Source of the DNA: Streptomyces aureoverticillatus
GTDB lineage: Bacteria; Actinomycetota; Actinomycetes; Streptomycetales; Streptomycetaceae
Length of the DNA stretch: 64,000 nt
Reading direction: 5' to 3'
Assembly (NCBI RefSeq): GCF_014649395.1
Contig: NZ_BMSY01000012.1
Location: forward strand, 62,001-126,000
Shown here: piece after piece, positions 28,513-36,785 of the stretch
Layout of the letters: every line of letters starts with the position of its first letter
How positions within the stretch are numbered: position 1 is the stretch's first letter
The notes under the pieces: model-generated
What the model saw: the letters and a program-made list of their open reading frames with translations, nothing else
The model's database searches: none
What the model was told of the DNA's origin: nothing
Translations under genes and position numbers: made by a program

Positions 28513-29640
28513 ATGGACAGCCATCGACGTACGAGGACGGCCCTGATCGTGGGCGCGGGCATCGCCGGCACGACAGCGGCCACCGCCCTCGCACGGGCGG
28601 GGTGGCAGGTCGAGATCGTCGAGGCCAGCCCTTCGCGGACGACCTCCGGCTGGGGGTTGTGCCTGACCGGTCCCGCCCTGCGCGCGCTGGACGAGCTGGG
28701 GCTCGCGGACACCTGCCTCGCAGAGGGCTACGGCATGAGCGAGATCACGCACGTGGACATACGGGGCGAATCCGCGGGCGAGGTCCGACTGCCCCGGCTG
28801 ATCGGTGCGCGGCGGCCGGCGATGGTCGGCATCGCGCGTCCCGCACTGCATCGCGTGCTGCACGCGGCGGCCGAGCGGTGCGGCGTGGTGGTGCACCACG
28901 GGCAGACCGTCACGGCGGTGGACCAGGAGGGGGAGCGGGTCCGCGTGCGGCTGACGGACGACACCGAGCGGCAGGTCGCGCTCTTCGTCGGCGCGGACGG
29001 GATCCGTTCCTCCGCACGGGGACTCCTGGGCCTGCGAACCTCGCTCGCCGAGCACCGGCAGATCGTGTGGCGGGCGCTGGTACCGCGCCCCTCGTGGGGC
29101 ACCGGGATCCATCAGTTCGCCGGACAGCCCCACACGGCGGGACTCGTGCCCCTCTCGGACAGCCGGGCGTATGTGTTCCTGACGGAGAACGGGGTGGAGC
29201 CGAGCGTCCTCCCGGACGCCGAGCTCGCCCCGCGCCTGCGGCAGTTGCTGGAGCCCTTCCCCCGCCGGGTGGCGGAGCTCGGCCCGCTGGTGTCCGCGTC
29301 CGCGTCGGTGGTGCGGCGCCCGCTGCGGACGAACCTCCTGCAAGGCGGCTGGCACCGCGGCAGCGGCGTCGTCATCGGCGACGCCGCCCACGCACCGGCC
29401 CCCCAGATGGCCAGTGGCGCGGCCCTGGCCATCGAGGACGGGATCGTGCTGGCCAAGGAGCTCGGGCGCCACGAGTCCGTCGGCGCGGGACTCGACGCGT
29501 TCGTGGACCGACGCGCGCGGCGGTGCCGGACGCTCGTGGAGACCTCGGTGACGATCGCCGCCCTGGAACAGGCGCGACGCCACCACGAGGCGCATCCGCT
29601 GGTCGACGCCTGTCACCGCCTGATGGCCGAGCCCGCGTGA
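28513..29640 (+). CDS. FAD-dependent monooxygenase
   Basis: This 375-aa protein of the PHBH-type flavin monooxygenase family has the N-terminal GxGxxG motif VGAGIAGTTAATALARAGWQVEIVE and the second FAD motif GSGVVIGDAAHAPAPQMASGAALAIEDG. The family hydroxylates aromatic or similar substrates using NAD(P)H and oxygen. The start ATG follows GGAGGCGAGG. Its stop overlaps a GTG in frame with the AraC-like gene, so the two are probably one transcript. The substrate is not predictable. Confidence 0.88.
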   Translation: MDSHRRTRTALIVGAGIAGTTAATALARAGWQVEIVEASPSRTTSGWGLCLTGPALRALDELGLADTCLAEGYGMSEITHVDIRGESAGEVRLPRLIGARRPAMVGIARPALHRVLHAAAERCGVVVHHGQTVTAVDQEGERVRVRLTDDTERQVALFVGADGIRSSARGLLGLRTSLAEHRQIVWRALVPRPSWGTGIHQFAGQPHTAGLVPLSDSRAYVFLTENGVEPSVLPDAELAPRLRQLLEPFPRRVAELGPLVSASASVVRRPLRTNLLQGGWHRGSGVVIGDAAHAPAPQMASGAALAIEDGIVLAKELGRHESVGAGLDAFVDRRARRCRTLVETSVTIAALEQARRHHEAHPLVDACHRLMAEPA

Positions 29641-29753
29641 CCGATGCCACCATGACTGGCGGCGGCCGACACCCCGGCACCAGGTCCGGGGCCGCCCGCC
29701 GTCCCGCGCCGGAGCACCGTCGCGGGCACCCCGACGGAGGTGAACCCCACACC

Positions 29754-30755
29754 GTGCCGACGCCGCTGCGCCGCCACCTCATCACCAGGTCCCGGAACCC
29801 CGCCGACCTGCTCAACGCGGCCACCCACCTGTTCGGCGGCGCGATCACCACTTCTCCCCTGGACGACCTGCGCGGCGGAGACCACGAACTGCGCGGGGTC
29901 GCCGCGCACGACTTCGCCGTGGGCTACTTCGCCTCGCCGCTCGACGTACGCGTCACCTCGGCCGAGGGCCGTGGCCGCCGCTCCTACTTCGTCAACATCG
30001 GTGTCTCCGGCGCGATCTCGGCATCGAGCGGGTGCCTGCGGGCGACCCTGGACGAGACGACGGCGGGAGTCGTCAACCCCGGAGACACACAGGAACTGCG
30101 GCCCTCGGGTACCCGGAGGACACGATTCCTGGGGCTGCGGGTCGACGCCGCCCTGGTCGACCAGGAATTCACCGCGCTGACCGGGCATCCGCCGGTGTCC
30201 CCCGTGCGCTTCGACTTCGCCCTGGACCTGGACCAGCCCAAGGGCCGCGCCGTGCGGCTCCTCGTCCGCTCCCTGCTGGCGCAACTGGACTCCGCGGACC
30301 CCCTGTTCCAGCGCGCGGAGCTGCGGCGCGGCCAGCTGCGGTGCATCGTCACCGCCCTGCTCCTGGCCCAGCCGCACTCGCACACCGACGCGCTGCGCGA
30401 CAGCCCGCCGCCCGGCCACCCCCACTCCTTGCGCGCGGCCCTCGCGTTCGTCGAAGCGAACCTCACCGGACGCATCAGCCTCGCCGACATCGCCCGCGCC
30501 GCCAACTGCAGCCCCCGGACCGTCAGTTCGGCGTTCCGCGACCGGCTCGGCGTGTCCCCGATGTCGTACGTACGCAACCTGCGACTCGACCGGATCCGGG
30601 CGGACCTCCTCGCCTCCGCCGATCCCGTCGGCACGATCGCCTACCGGTGGGGCGTCACCCACCTCGGACGCTTCGCTGCCGACTACCGCGCCCGGTTCGC
30701 CGAACTGCCCTCCGCCACCGCGACCCGCAGACAGCCCGGGCCGCCCGCTCTTTGA
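29754..30755 (+). CDS. AraC-family transcriptional regulator
   Basis: This protein of about 333 aa has an N-terminal ligand-binding-like domain similar to the AraC_binding_2 class. Its C-terminal AraC DNA-binding domain has two helix-turn-helix motifs (ISLADIARAANCSPRTVSSAFRDRLGVSPMSYVRNLRLDRI). The start is uncertain. The GTG at 29754 begins the conserved sequence MPTPLRRHLITRSRNPADLL with a distant GGAGG. A GTG at 29637 would overlap the monooxygenase stop and add a low-complexity extension. It probably controls the monooxygenase or a nearby operon. Confidence 0.82.
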   Translation: MPTPLRRHLITRSRNPADLLNAATHLFGGAITTSPLDDLRGGDHELRGVAAHDFAVGYFASPLDVRVTSAEGRGRRSYFVNIGVSGAISASSGCLRATLDETTAGVVNPGDTQELRPSGTRRTRFLGLRVDAALVDQEFTALTGHPPVSPVRFDFALDLDQPKGRAVRLLVRSLLAQLDSADPLFQRAELRRGQLRCIVTALLLAQPHSHTDALRDSPPPGHPHSLRAALAFVEANLTGRISLADIARAANCSPRTVSSAFRDRLGVSPMSYVRNLRLDRIRADLLASADPVGTIAYRWGVTHLGRFAADYRARFAELPSATATRRQPGPPAL

Positions 30756-30758
30756 CAC

Positions 30759-30783
30759 TGTTAGATTTTCCTCACAATCAACA
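30759..30783. promoter_or_regulatory. Imperfect dyad and TTGACA box upstream of the tetR-like gene
   Basis: TGTTAGATT and AATCAACA form an imperfect inverted repeat (30759-30767 and 30776-30783), with TTGACA just before it at 30752-30757. This AT-rich patch is the only one near the TetR start at 30827 and is the likely promoter plus autoregulatory operator. Confidence 0.4.
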
Positions 30784-30826
30784 CTTTCCCAGTGCGTCGC
30801 CGGGGCCGCCGGCGTACGGTCGCCGC

Positions 30827-31603
30827 ATGACCGCAACGGACGAACTCGCGGCGGCCCGGCCCTCCTTGCGCGAGCGGCGGCGGGCCGCGGCCACCCAAGA
30901 GATCCTGGACGCCGCCGAGTCGCACATCGTGGAACACGGCCCGGCGGCCCTGTCGCTGCGAGCGGTCGCCCGGAGCCTCGGCATGACCGTGCAGGCGCTC
31001 TACCACTACTTCCCGAGCCGGGACGCCCTCGTCACAGCCCTCGTCACCAAGGCGTACGACGACCTGGCCGACGCGGTGCGGACCGCCGTCGACGGTGCGG
31101 CCGACGACTCGGCCACGCCGGGGCTGGTGGTCGCGGCCGAGGGCTACCGCCGATGGGCCATCGCGCACCCCGAGCTGTTCCAGCTCCTGTACGGGACGCC
31201 CCTGCGGTACTACACGGCGCCGGTCGACGGCCCGACCACGCAGGCGGTGCGCCGCATGAGCGCGGTCTTCCAGCGCGAGCTGTTCGGCGGATTCACGGCG
31301 GAACAGCTGGCCGCGGCCGACACCCCCGCGCTCTCGCCGTCGTTCCGCGCGTTCCTGGAACAACTGCCGCCGGACGGCCTGGGCGATCTGCCGCCGCCCG
31401 CGACGTCGCTCCTGCTGAGCGCGTGGGGGCAGATGCACGGCCAGGTCGTCCTGGAGGTGTTCGGGCACACCTCGTTCCTCGGTGACCACCAGGCCGAGGT
31501 CTTCCGCCTGTCGATGCTGAACCTGCTCAGCGACGTCCACGGCCGGATTCCCGGTGCCGGGCCGGCCGCTCCGCCGGAAATCCGTTCGCAAGGGGGCGGC
31601 TGA
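30827..31603 (+). CDS. TetR/AcrR-family regulator (WHG-type C-terminus)
   Basis: This 258-aa protein has an N-terminal TetR helix-turn-helix (ATQEILDAAESHIVEHGPAALSLRAVARSLGMTVQALYHYFPSRDALV). Its C-terminal ligand domain has the WHG-like segment YRRWAIAHPELFQLLYGTP. The ATG at 30827 fits the family start. Only an 80-bp spacer separates it from the AraC gene, and it has its own promoter-like patch. Targets are unknown. Confidence 0.88.
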   Translation: MTATDELAAARPSLRERRRAAATQEILDAAESHIVEHGPAALSLRAVARSLGMTVQALYHYFPSRDALVTALVTKAYDDLADAVRTAVDGAADDSATPGLVVAAEGYRRWAIAHPELFQLLYGTPLRYYTAPVDGPTTQAVRRMSAVFQRELFGGFTAEQLAAADTPALSPSFRAFLEQLPPDGLGDLPPPATSLLLSAWGQMHGQVVLEVFGHTSFLGDHQAEVFRLSMLNLLSDVHGRIPGAGPAAPPEIRSQGGG

Positions 31604-31649
31604 ACCCCCACGATGGAGCGTCCGAGCAGATCAACGCAGGGGGTGGCAG

Positions 31650-31886
31650 GTGTCGGGTGCGCAAGGCTTCGCGTACGAGGAACGGCGCGACGGGTCCGTG
31701 GTGGTGTGGCATCACGGGCGGCAGGCGGCGCTGCTGCGCGCGGGTCGGGCCAAGCGATTCCTGCATGAAGTGGCCGCCGGGGACGCCCAGTTGGTGATGG
31801 CCCGGTGGACGGGCAACTACCGGCGCGGCAACGAGCGGGCGGCGCGGGAGCATCCGCGGAACGCGAACGCGGGAGGGCGACGGTAG
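31650..31886 (+). CDS. Small conserved Streptomyces protein of unknown function
   Basis: This 78-aa basic protein reads VSGAQGFAYEERRDGSVVVWHHG at its start and ends in RWTGNYRRGNERAAREHPRN. It has no signal peptide or membrane helix. The pattern resembles small conserved streptomycete proteins of unknown role. The GTG at 31650 has a GGGGGTGG purine-rich site just upstream; a longer frame from 31554 overlaps the TetR gene. Confidence 0.65.
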   Translation: MSGAQGFAYEERRDGSVVVWHHGRQAALLRAGRAKRFLHEVAAGDAQLVMARWTGNYRRGNERAAREHPRNANAGGRR

Positions 31887-31991
31887 GAGGCCGCCCAGGC
31901 AGGGGGGCCGCGCCGTGTGCGGTGCGGGGTGCGACGCCGCGCCGTGCGGGGTGCGACGGCCCGCGTACAGCCGCATCGGCCCGTGCCCAGC

Positions 31992-32075
31992 GGCCCGCGT
32001 GCGGCGTTCAGCGGCCCGCGTGCGGCGTTCAGCGGTCGGCGTGCGGCGTTCAGCGGTCGGCGTGCGGCGCGCCCT
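31992..32075. repeat. Four tandem copies of a 21-bp unit
   Basis: Copies of CGG(C/T)CCGCGTGCGGCGTTCAG-like sequence start at 31992, 32013, 32034 and 32055; the last two read CGGTCGGCG at the front. The last copy covers the final codons and stop of the leftward membrane protein gene, and the others lie just beyond its stop. A shorter related duplication (GTGCGGGGTGCGAC) lies at about 31920-31960. Confidence 0.75.
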
Positions 32076-32721
32076 CGCGCCTCATGCCGACGGACGTGAA
32101 CGTCGCCGCCGCCACCGTCGCGGCGACCGCCAGCGGGACGACCAGCCGGACGCCGCCCACCGGGGCGTTCGTCTGCGGTGCCGCGAACCCGCCGGGCGCC
32201 GCGTACACCACGAGCCGGTCTCCCGGCCCGGCCTCGGCGGGGCACGCCTCCCCCACCGGGACGAACTCCGACTCCCTGAGGTCCCGGCCGAGTTCCCTGC
32301 CGTCGAGCCGGTCCAGTGAGCACTCCCACCAGGCTCCGGTGACCTTCCCCGTCGGCGCGTTCCGCTCATGCCGCACGGACTCGGTGACGACGGTCTCCAC
32401 CCGCTCGCCCCACACGTCCAGCACCGCCTGGTCGAGAAACGCCAGCAGCCCGAAGGCCAGCAGACACTCCACGACCGCCGCCACGCCGAAGTGCCACGGA
32501 CTCAGGTGGATGAAGCACACCGGGATCAGCGCCAACGCCACGCCGACGAGCACGAGGCCCGCCACGACGACCACCGCCGGATGCGGCCACCACGCGGGCA
32601 CGAGCACCACCGTGACCACGGCAAGCCCGCACATCAGCACCGAAGCGGCGCCCCCTGCCAGCGCCCCGACCGCCCACGGCCGCAGTCCCCCGAACACCGG
32701 AACCCGGCCCCCCTCACCCAA
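32050..32721 (-). CDS. Unknown membrane protein at the end of the cyclase operon
   Basis: This is a 223-aa protein. Four hydrophobic helices fill the first 100 residues (VGALAGGAASVLMCGLAV, VVVVAGLVLVGVALALIPVCFI, ALLAFLDQAV region). An extracytoplasmic-like domain with WWECSLDRLDGREL follows, and a last helix lies near the end (VPLAVAATVAAATFTSVG). I do not recognise a family. The TTG at 32721 overlaps the end of the PycTM-like gene; a GTG at 32697 is an alternative. Its position as last gene of a tightly overlapping operon suggests a membrane partner of that system. The stop lies inside a tandem repeat. Confidence 0.65.
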   Translation of the reverse strand: MGEGGRVPVFGGLRPWAVGALAGGAASVLMCGLAVVTVVLVPAWWPHPAVVVVAGLVLVGVALALIPVCFIHLSPWHFGVAAVVECLLAFGLLAFLDQAVLDVWGERVETVVTESVRHERNAPTGKVTGAWWECSLDRLDGRELGRDLRESEFVPVGEACPAEAGPGDRLVVYAAPGGFAAPQTNAPVGGVRLVVPLAVAATVAAATFTSVGMRREGAPHADR

Positions 32722-33268
32722 GCGCCGTCACCGCCACGGCCGCCCCACCCGCCACCAGGCACCCCACCGCCCACCGCATCCACCGGTACTTGACCGCCAG
32801 GATGGTGCCGAGGGCGCACGACTGCTCCAGGAGCCAGCGGCCGGGGTCCCGCCCCGCGGCCAGCACCGCCGCGGCCACCTCGTCCGGTCCCGCGCCGCGG
32901 TGGAGCGCGACCACCGACGGGCCGGGCCCGGCGGCCGCCGTCCGGGACCGGGCCGCCCCCCTGCCCGGCTTCGTACGCGGCAGGACCACCATGGCCAGCA
33001 TCACGATCCCCGCCAGCCACAACGCCGCACCGGCCACGCCCAACGGGCCGGAGCCGAGGCGTTCGTGGACGGCCGAAGCGGCGAGGGCGGGCAGGGCGAC
33101 GCTGCCCGACAGCAGGATCGACGCCTTCGTGTCGGCCCGCGTGACCTCCTCACGTACCGCCGTGAGCAGGCGCTCCGACACGAACCGGCAGCCCGGCTCG
33201 GACAGGGGCGACACCGCGGCGCCGGGCACGGCCGGCCTGCGGTGCGGTGGGCTTCCCGTGACGGTCAT
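32714..33268 (-). CDS. Pycsar effector-like transmembrane protein (PycTM family)
   Basis: This 184-aa protein has the PycTM-type layout. A helix LLTAVREEVTRADTKASILL runs into two membrane helices (about 50-70 and 78-98). A short soluble loop follows, then the conserved segment CALGTILAVKYRWMRW and a final membrane helix. In Pycsar defence a pyrimidine cyclase makes cCMP or cUMP on infection and PycTM-type effectors respond by damaging the membrane. A cyclase-like gene heads this same operon, which strongly supports the call. The ATG overlaps the SPFH-like stop (ATGA). The family assignment is by eye and needs a profile search. Confidence 0.72.
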   Translation of the reverse strand: MTVTGSPPHRRPAVPGAAVSPLSEPGCRFVSERLLTAVREEVTRADTKASILLSGSVALPALAASAVHERLGSGPLGVAGAALWLAGIVMLAMVVLPRTKPGRGAARSRTAAAGPGPSVVALHRGAGPDEVAAAVLAAGRDPGRWLLEQSCALGTILAVKYRWMRWAVGCLVAGGAAVAVTALG

Positions 33269-34383
33269 CGCGTCGCCTCCTCCCCTCCGCCGCCGGTGTC
33301 CGCGCCGCTGTCCTCCTCCTTCTCCCAGAACGGGGTGCGCCGCGGCCGGTCCGCCTCGTTCGCCGGCGGTTCGGACAACACGTGGCGCGCGCTCGACCTC
33401 AGGAACTCCACGACCACCATGGCCTGGTCGCCGAGTTCCCAGCGCTCCAGGAGCCCGCCGTCGATCAGCCGGGACATCAGCTCCATGCCGTCCTTGCGCT
33501 CTTCCCGCTGCTCCTTGCGGAACATCTGCCGGATCTCGGCGAGGTCCTTGGGGTTGCGCGCCATCATCTGCGCCATCACGGCGTGGTCGCCGCGCTCCAT
33601 GGCCCGCTGGAAGTCGGCGGTCCAGTGGCTGATGAGTTCCCGCTTGTTGTCGTCCCTGAGCTGGCGCAGCTCATGGCTGAGCCGCTCCAGGTCCGTCTGG
33701 TGCAGCACCCGGCCCAGGCTCCTGCCGTGGTCCTGGATCAGCTTGTCCCAGGAGATGGTCACGAAGACGTCCAGCTCCAGACCGAATCGGCTGCCCAGGC
33801 GCTGGTCCTTCAGCGCCTCGTGCACCGCGTCGCGGACCTCCTCCGCGCGGTTGATGGAGTAGCCGCGCGAGACGTCGCGCAGCCGCTGCTCCAGTTCCGG
33901 GACGAGCAGCGCGGCGACATCGGTGACCTGGCTCCGCGCGACCAGGCAGGGGTCGCTCACCTGCCAGCGCACGCGTACGTCGGTGGGGAAGGACCTGCCG
34001 TTCTCGGCGGCCGGGAGCTCCACCTTGAACGACACGGTGTGCCAGCCCAGTTGCAGCTCGAACGCCGTGTAGGGGCGGGCGAGCCAGCGCAGCAGGAACC
34101 CCTCCTCGCCCTCGGGGCCGACCGCCCTGGGTGGCCGCCTGCGGTAGTACAGGACCGCCGCGACCTGGGCGCTGCGGTGTCGGTACGGCCAGTCCGGCCG
34201 GTATTCGCGCAGGAAGGGACCGGCCAGCTCCTGGGCGGCGGCGGGGCGTTCGCCCGGCGTCTTGGCCGTGCTCGCGGCGGGCGTCCAGGCGGCTCGGGCG
34301 GGCGGATGCCCGGTGCGGGGCGACGTGGCGGGCGGTGCCTCGGGGGCCGGCGGGAGGGTGCGCGGCGGGTTCTGGGCGTTCAT
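33265..34383 (-). CDS. SPFH/band-7-like cytoplasmic protein
   Basis: This 372-aa protein has a Pro/Ala-rich N-terminus of about 60 residues and then a domain (about 100-240) with features of SPFH proteins. These include an alternating beta region ending FPTDVRVRWQVSDPCLVA, helix LLVPELEQRLRDVSRGYSINRAEEVRDAVHEAL, then FGLELDVFVTIS. A charged helical C-terminus likely forms a coiled coil. There is no clear membrane helix. SPFH proteins oligomerise into membrane-associated rings, so it may scaffold the neighbouring membrane proteins. It overlaps both flanking genes by 4 nt. The assignment is from pattern only. Confidence 0.55.
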   Translation of the reverse strand: MNAQNPPRTLPPAPEAPPATSPRTGHPPARAAWTPAASTAKTPGERPAAAQELAGPFLREYRPDWPYRHRSAQVAAVLYYRRRPPRAVGPEGEEGFLLRWLARPYTAFELQLGWHTVSFKVELPAAENGRSFPTDVRVRWQVSDPCLVARSQVTDVAALLVPELEQRLRDVSRGYSINRAEEVRDAVHEALKDQRLGSRFGLELDVFVTISWDKLIQDHGRSLGRVLHQTDLERLSHELRQLRDDNKRELISHWTADFQRAMERGDHAVMAQMMARNPKDLAEIRQMFRKEQREERKDGMELMSRLIDGGLLERWELGDQAMVVVEFLRSSARHVLSEPPANEADRPRRTPFWEKEEDSGADTGGGGEEATR

Positions 34384-36785
34384 CTCGCTCCGTCCGTCTG
34401 CTGGGTCGGGTGGGCCGGTGTCTCCGGCTGGACGACGACGGTCCGATGTCCGGCGATGGCGTCGCGCAGTCGCTGTGCGGTGGCCGGCGCCAGGGATTCG
34501 TCGGGGTCGCGTTCCAGGCGGCGTACGAGGTTGCGCAGCCGGTCGGCGTCCTCGACACCGCTCACGAGATGGGGAAGGAAGTCGCACAGGACGTCGAGCA
34601 GTTCCGCGTCTCTCTCCCCCCTGCGGATCCAGTCGCCGAGGGAGTTCTGTACGCCCTCGCGCCACCTGCTGGTGTCCAGGCCGCACCACACGAGGTCCGC
34701 GAGCATCCGGGTGTACCGCGGCGCGTCCGCGAGGAGGGCGGCGGCGATGGGCCAGTTCATGTGGTCCTTGAGCGCGGGCGTTTCCTCCAGGCCCCACAGG
34801 TGCGTGGGGCGCTGCCAGATCAGCCGGTTCACGGTGAGCAGCGCCAGGTCCCGGTGCCTGGTGCGCCGGTCGCCCAGCCAGGCGCCCACCCGCCGCAGCG
34901 CGGTCTCCGGCTCGGTCCCGGTGATCAGCCGGGCCGCGCTGAAGGAGACGTACTCCAGCAGGTTCCAGTCCCCGCCGTCCCGGCCCGCCATGCGGCCCAG
35001 TTCGTCGAGGGAGGCCGAGACCGACCGCTCCACGGTGCCGAAGCCGTGCACGAAGGCGGCCGTGGCGACCTCCTTCTCGTCGCCCTCGCGTGCCCACTCC
35101 CGCACGGTGTCCCGCACGATCGGGCGGACCGGCTCGCTGAGCGCCGCCGCCTGGGCGAGGACGGTGGCCGCGGCGAGGCGCTGCTGGAGGGAGTCGCTGT
35201 ACGCCATCGGGACCACGAGCTCGTCCCGGGCGTAGGCGTAGTCGAGCGTGCACAGCGCGGCGGCCGTGATGGCGGCCGGGATCCACACCATGGGCAGGCC
35301 GTTGTCGCACTGGGTGCGCAGCCACTGGCACAGCGGGCCCCGCGCGTTGTGATGGTCCTCCCACACGCGCGTCAGGACGGCCCGGGCGAGCGCGCTGCCC
35401 TGCAGGCGCACCTTGAGGGTCTCCAGGCGGCGGCTGTTGAACGTGACGTCCCCGGTGAACAGTTCGGCCCGCGCGGCCGCGAGCCGGGCCGGCCGGTGGT
35501 CACTGAACAGCAGCCGTCCCGGCTCCCGCCCGGGGTCGGTGGACTGCGCGAACTCCCAGGCCAGTTGTTCCGCCGCTTCGACGGCCACGCTGTAGGGCGA
35601 GCCGTTGTAGACGGCCACCGCCGTGCGGAAGGCCGCCTGCCGCAGCGCCGCCGCCACCGCGTCCCGGTTGCGCGACGCGGCCCGCCCGGTGGCGGCGAAC
35701 CACCGGTCCGCCTGCGCGTGGGCGAAGGTGCGCAGCTCGGCGAGGAGTTCGTCCTCGGAGTTCTCCTCCTTGAGGTGCCCGACCAGGAGGCGGGCCAGTG
35801 ACTCCACTTCGTGGGGGCGCAGCGGGTCGAGCCCCATGGCCCGGGTCACGTCGGGCCGTCGCGCCAGGGTCAGCGCCTCGTCCAGCCGGTCGCGTTCGGT
35901 GTGGCCCAGGAGCGCCACGAGGTGCTTGCGCAGGGTGCCGTCGGCCGAGGGCATGCTGAAGAGCCGTCCGTAGCGGCCGCGCAGCAGTTCGTCGGCGAAG
36001 CCGCCGACGCCGACCACGAGGATCGCGTAGGCGCCGCGTCGGTCGAGGAGCGTGCCGAGCCGGTCCAGGTGCAGTTCGGCGGGGCGCTCGGCGGCCCACC
36101 TGCTGTCCCGGTCCTCCCGGTCCTCCCGGTCCCGCGTGTCGTCCCTCGGGCGCCGTCCCCTGGTGATCATCTCCTCGCCGGTGATCTTCACGAGGTAGCC
36201 GTGGCCCTCCTCCAGGTCCGACTCGTCGATCCGGTCCAGTTCGGTGCGCGGGTCCATGCGCTCGACCTGCCCGCGCGTGACCTCGTCGAGCAGGGACAGG
36301 GCCGCGTAGCCGCGTCCGGTGCCCGGGTCGCCGCACAGCGCGATCAGCCGTTGCCGCTCCAGGAGTTCGCGCAGTTCCGCGTAGCCGGGCGGTTCCTCGA
36401 AGACCAGCCGCAGCCGCCGCAGTTCGTCGCGGGGCACGGTGCCGGACACCAGGCGGGGCACGCCCGCCCGGGCGCCGTGGTAGTGGTGGTGGTCGCCCAG
36501 GTTCACATCGCCCTGGGTTCCGTCGAGGATCGCGTTGCGCCCGTGTACGTCGACGAAGTTGGCGCGCGCCTGTTGTGCCGCGTCGTGTCCGCCGGCCGCC
36601 GACTGGCCGCCGAGCGGGCCGGTGCGCGCCGCGTCGTGCTTGCGGCCGTCGTCGGAGCCCGCTCCCGAGCCCGCGCCGCCCCCGCGGCCCGGCCCGCCGC
36701 CCGCTCTGCCTCCGCCACCGCCGCCCTGCGGGCCCTTGCCTCCGCCGCCGCCCTCCGGGCCCTTGCCCCCGCCGTCGTCGCTCAC
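34380..36785 (-). CDS. Large protein with Gly-rich N-terminus and degenerate P-loop, cyclase operon
   Basis: This is an 801-aa protein. Residues 5-45 are almost pure Gly with Lys, Pro and Arg. Residues 76-104 hold NAILDGTQGDVNLGDHHHYHG, a repeat-like G-D-V motif also found at the end of the cyclase. Near 150-160 the sequence LIALCGDPGTGRGYAAL looks like a Walker A whose Lys-Ser/Thr is replaced by Arg-Gly. It is followed by AILVVGVGGFADELL, possibly a Walker B strand. The rest is helical and may form a scaffold of repeats. STAND-like NTPases of conflict systems have this kind of layout, but ATP hydrolysis is doubtful here. The GTG overlaps the cyclase stop (GTGA). Confidence 0.65.
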   Translation of the reverse strand: MSDDGGGKGPEGGGGGKGPQGGGGGGRAGGGPGRGGGAGSGAGSDDGRKHDAARTGPLGGQSAAGGHDAAQQARANFVDVHGRNAILDGTQGDVNLGDHHHYHGARAGVPRLVSGTVPRDELRRLRLVFEEPPGYAELRELLERQRLIALCGDPGTGRGYAALSLLDEVTRGQVERMDPRTELDRIDESDLEEGHGYLVKITGEEMITRGRRPRDDTRDREDREDRDSRWAAERPAELHLDRLGTLLDRRGAYAILVVGVGGFADELLRGRYGRLFSMPSADGTLRKHLVALLGHTERDRLDEALTLARRPDVTRAMGLDPLRPHEVESLARLLVGHLKEENSEDELLAELRTFAHAQADRWFAATGRAASRNRDAVAAALRQAAFRTAVAVYNGSPYSVAVEAAEQLAWEFAQSTDPGREPGRLLFSDHRPARLAAARAELFTGDVTFNSRRLETLKVRLQGSALARAVLTRVWEDHHNARGPLCQWLRTQCDNGLPMVWIPAAITAAALCTLDYAYARDELVVPMAYSDSLQQRLAAATVLAQAAALSEPVRPIVRDTVREWAREGDEKEVATAAFVHGFGTVERSVSASLDELGRMAGRDGGDWNLLEYVSFSAARLITGTEPETALRRVGAWLGDRRTRHRDLALLTVNRLIWQRPTHLWGLEETPALKDHMNWPIAAALLADAPRYTRMLADLVWCGLDTSRWREGVQNSLGDWIRRGERDAELLDVLCDFLPHLVSGVEDADRLRNLVRRLERDPDESLAPATAQRLRDAIAGHRTVVVQPETPAHPTQQTDGAR

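Noticed and set aside
28353..29636. Long frame running into the AraC gene across the monooxygenase
   Set aside because: The first part is an out-of-frame reading of the FAD monooxygenase; only the part after about 29637 is AraC-like.
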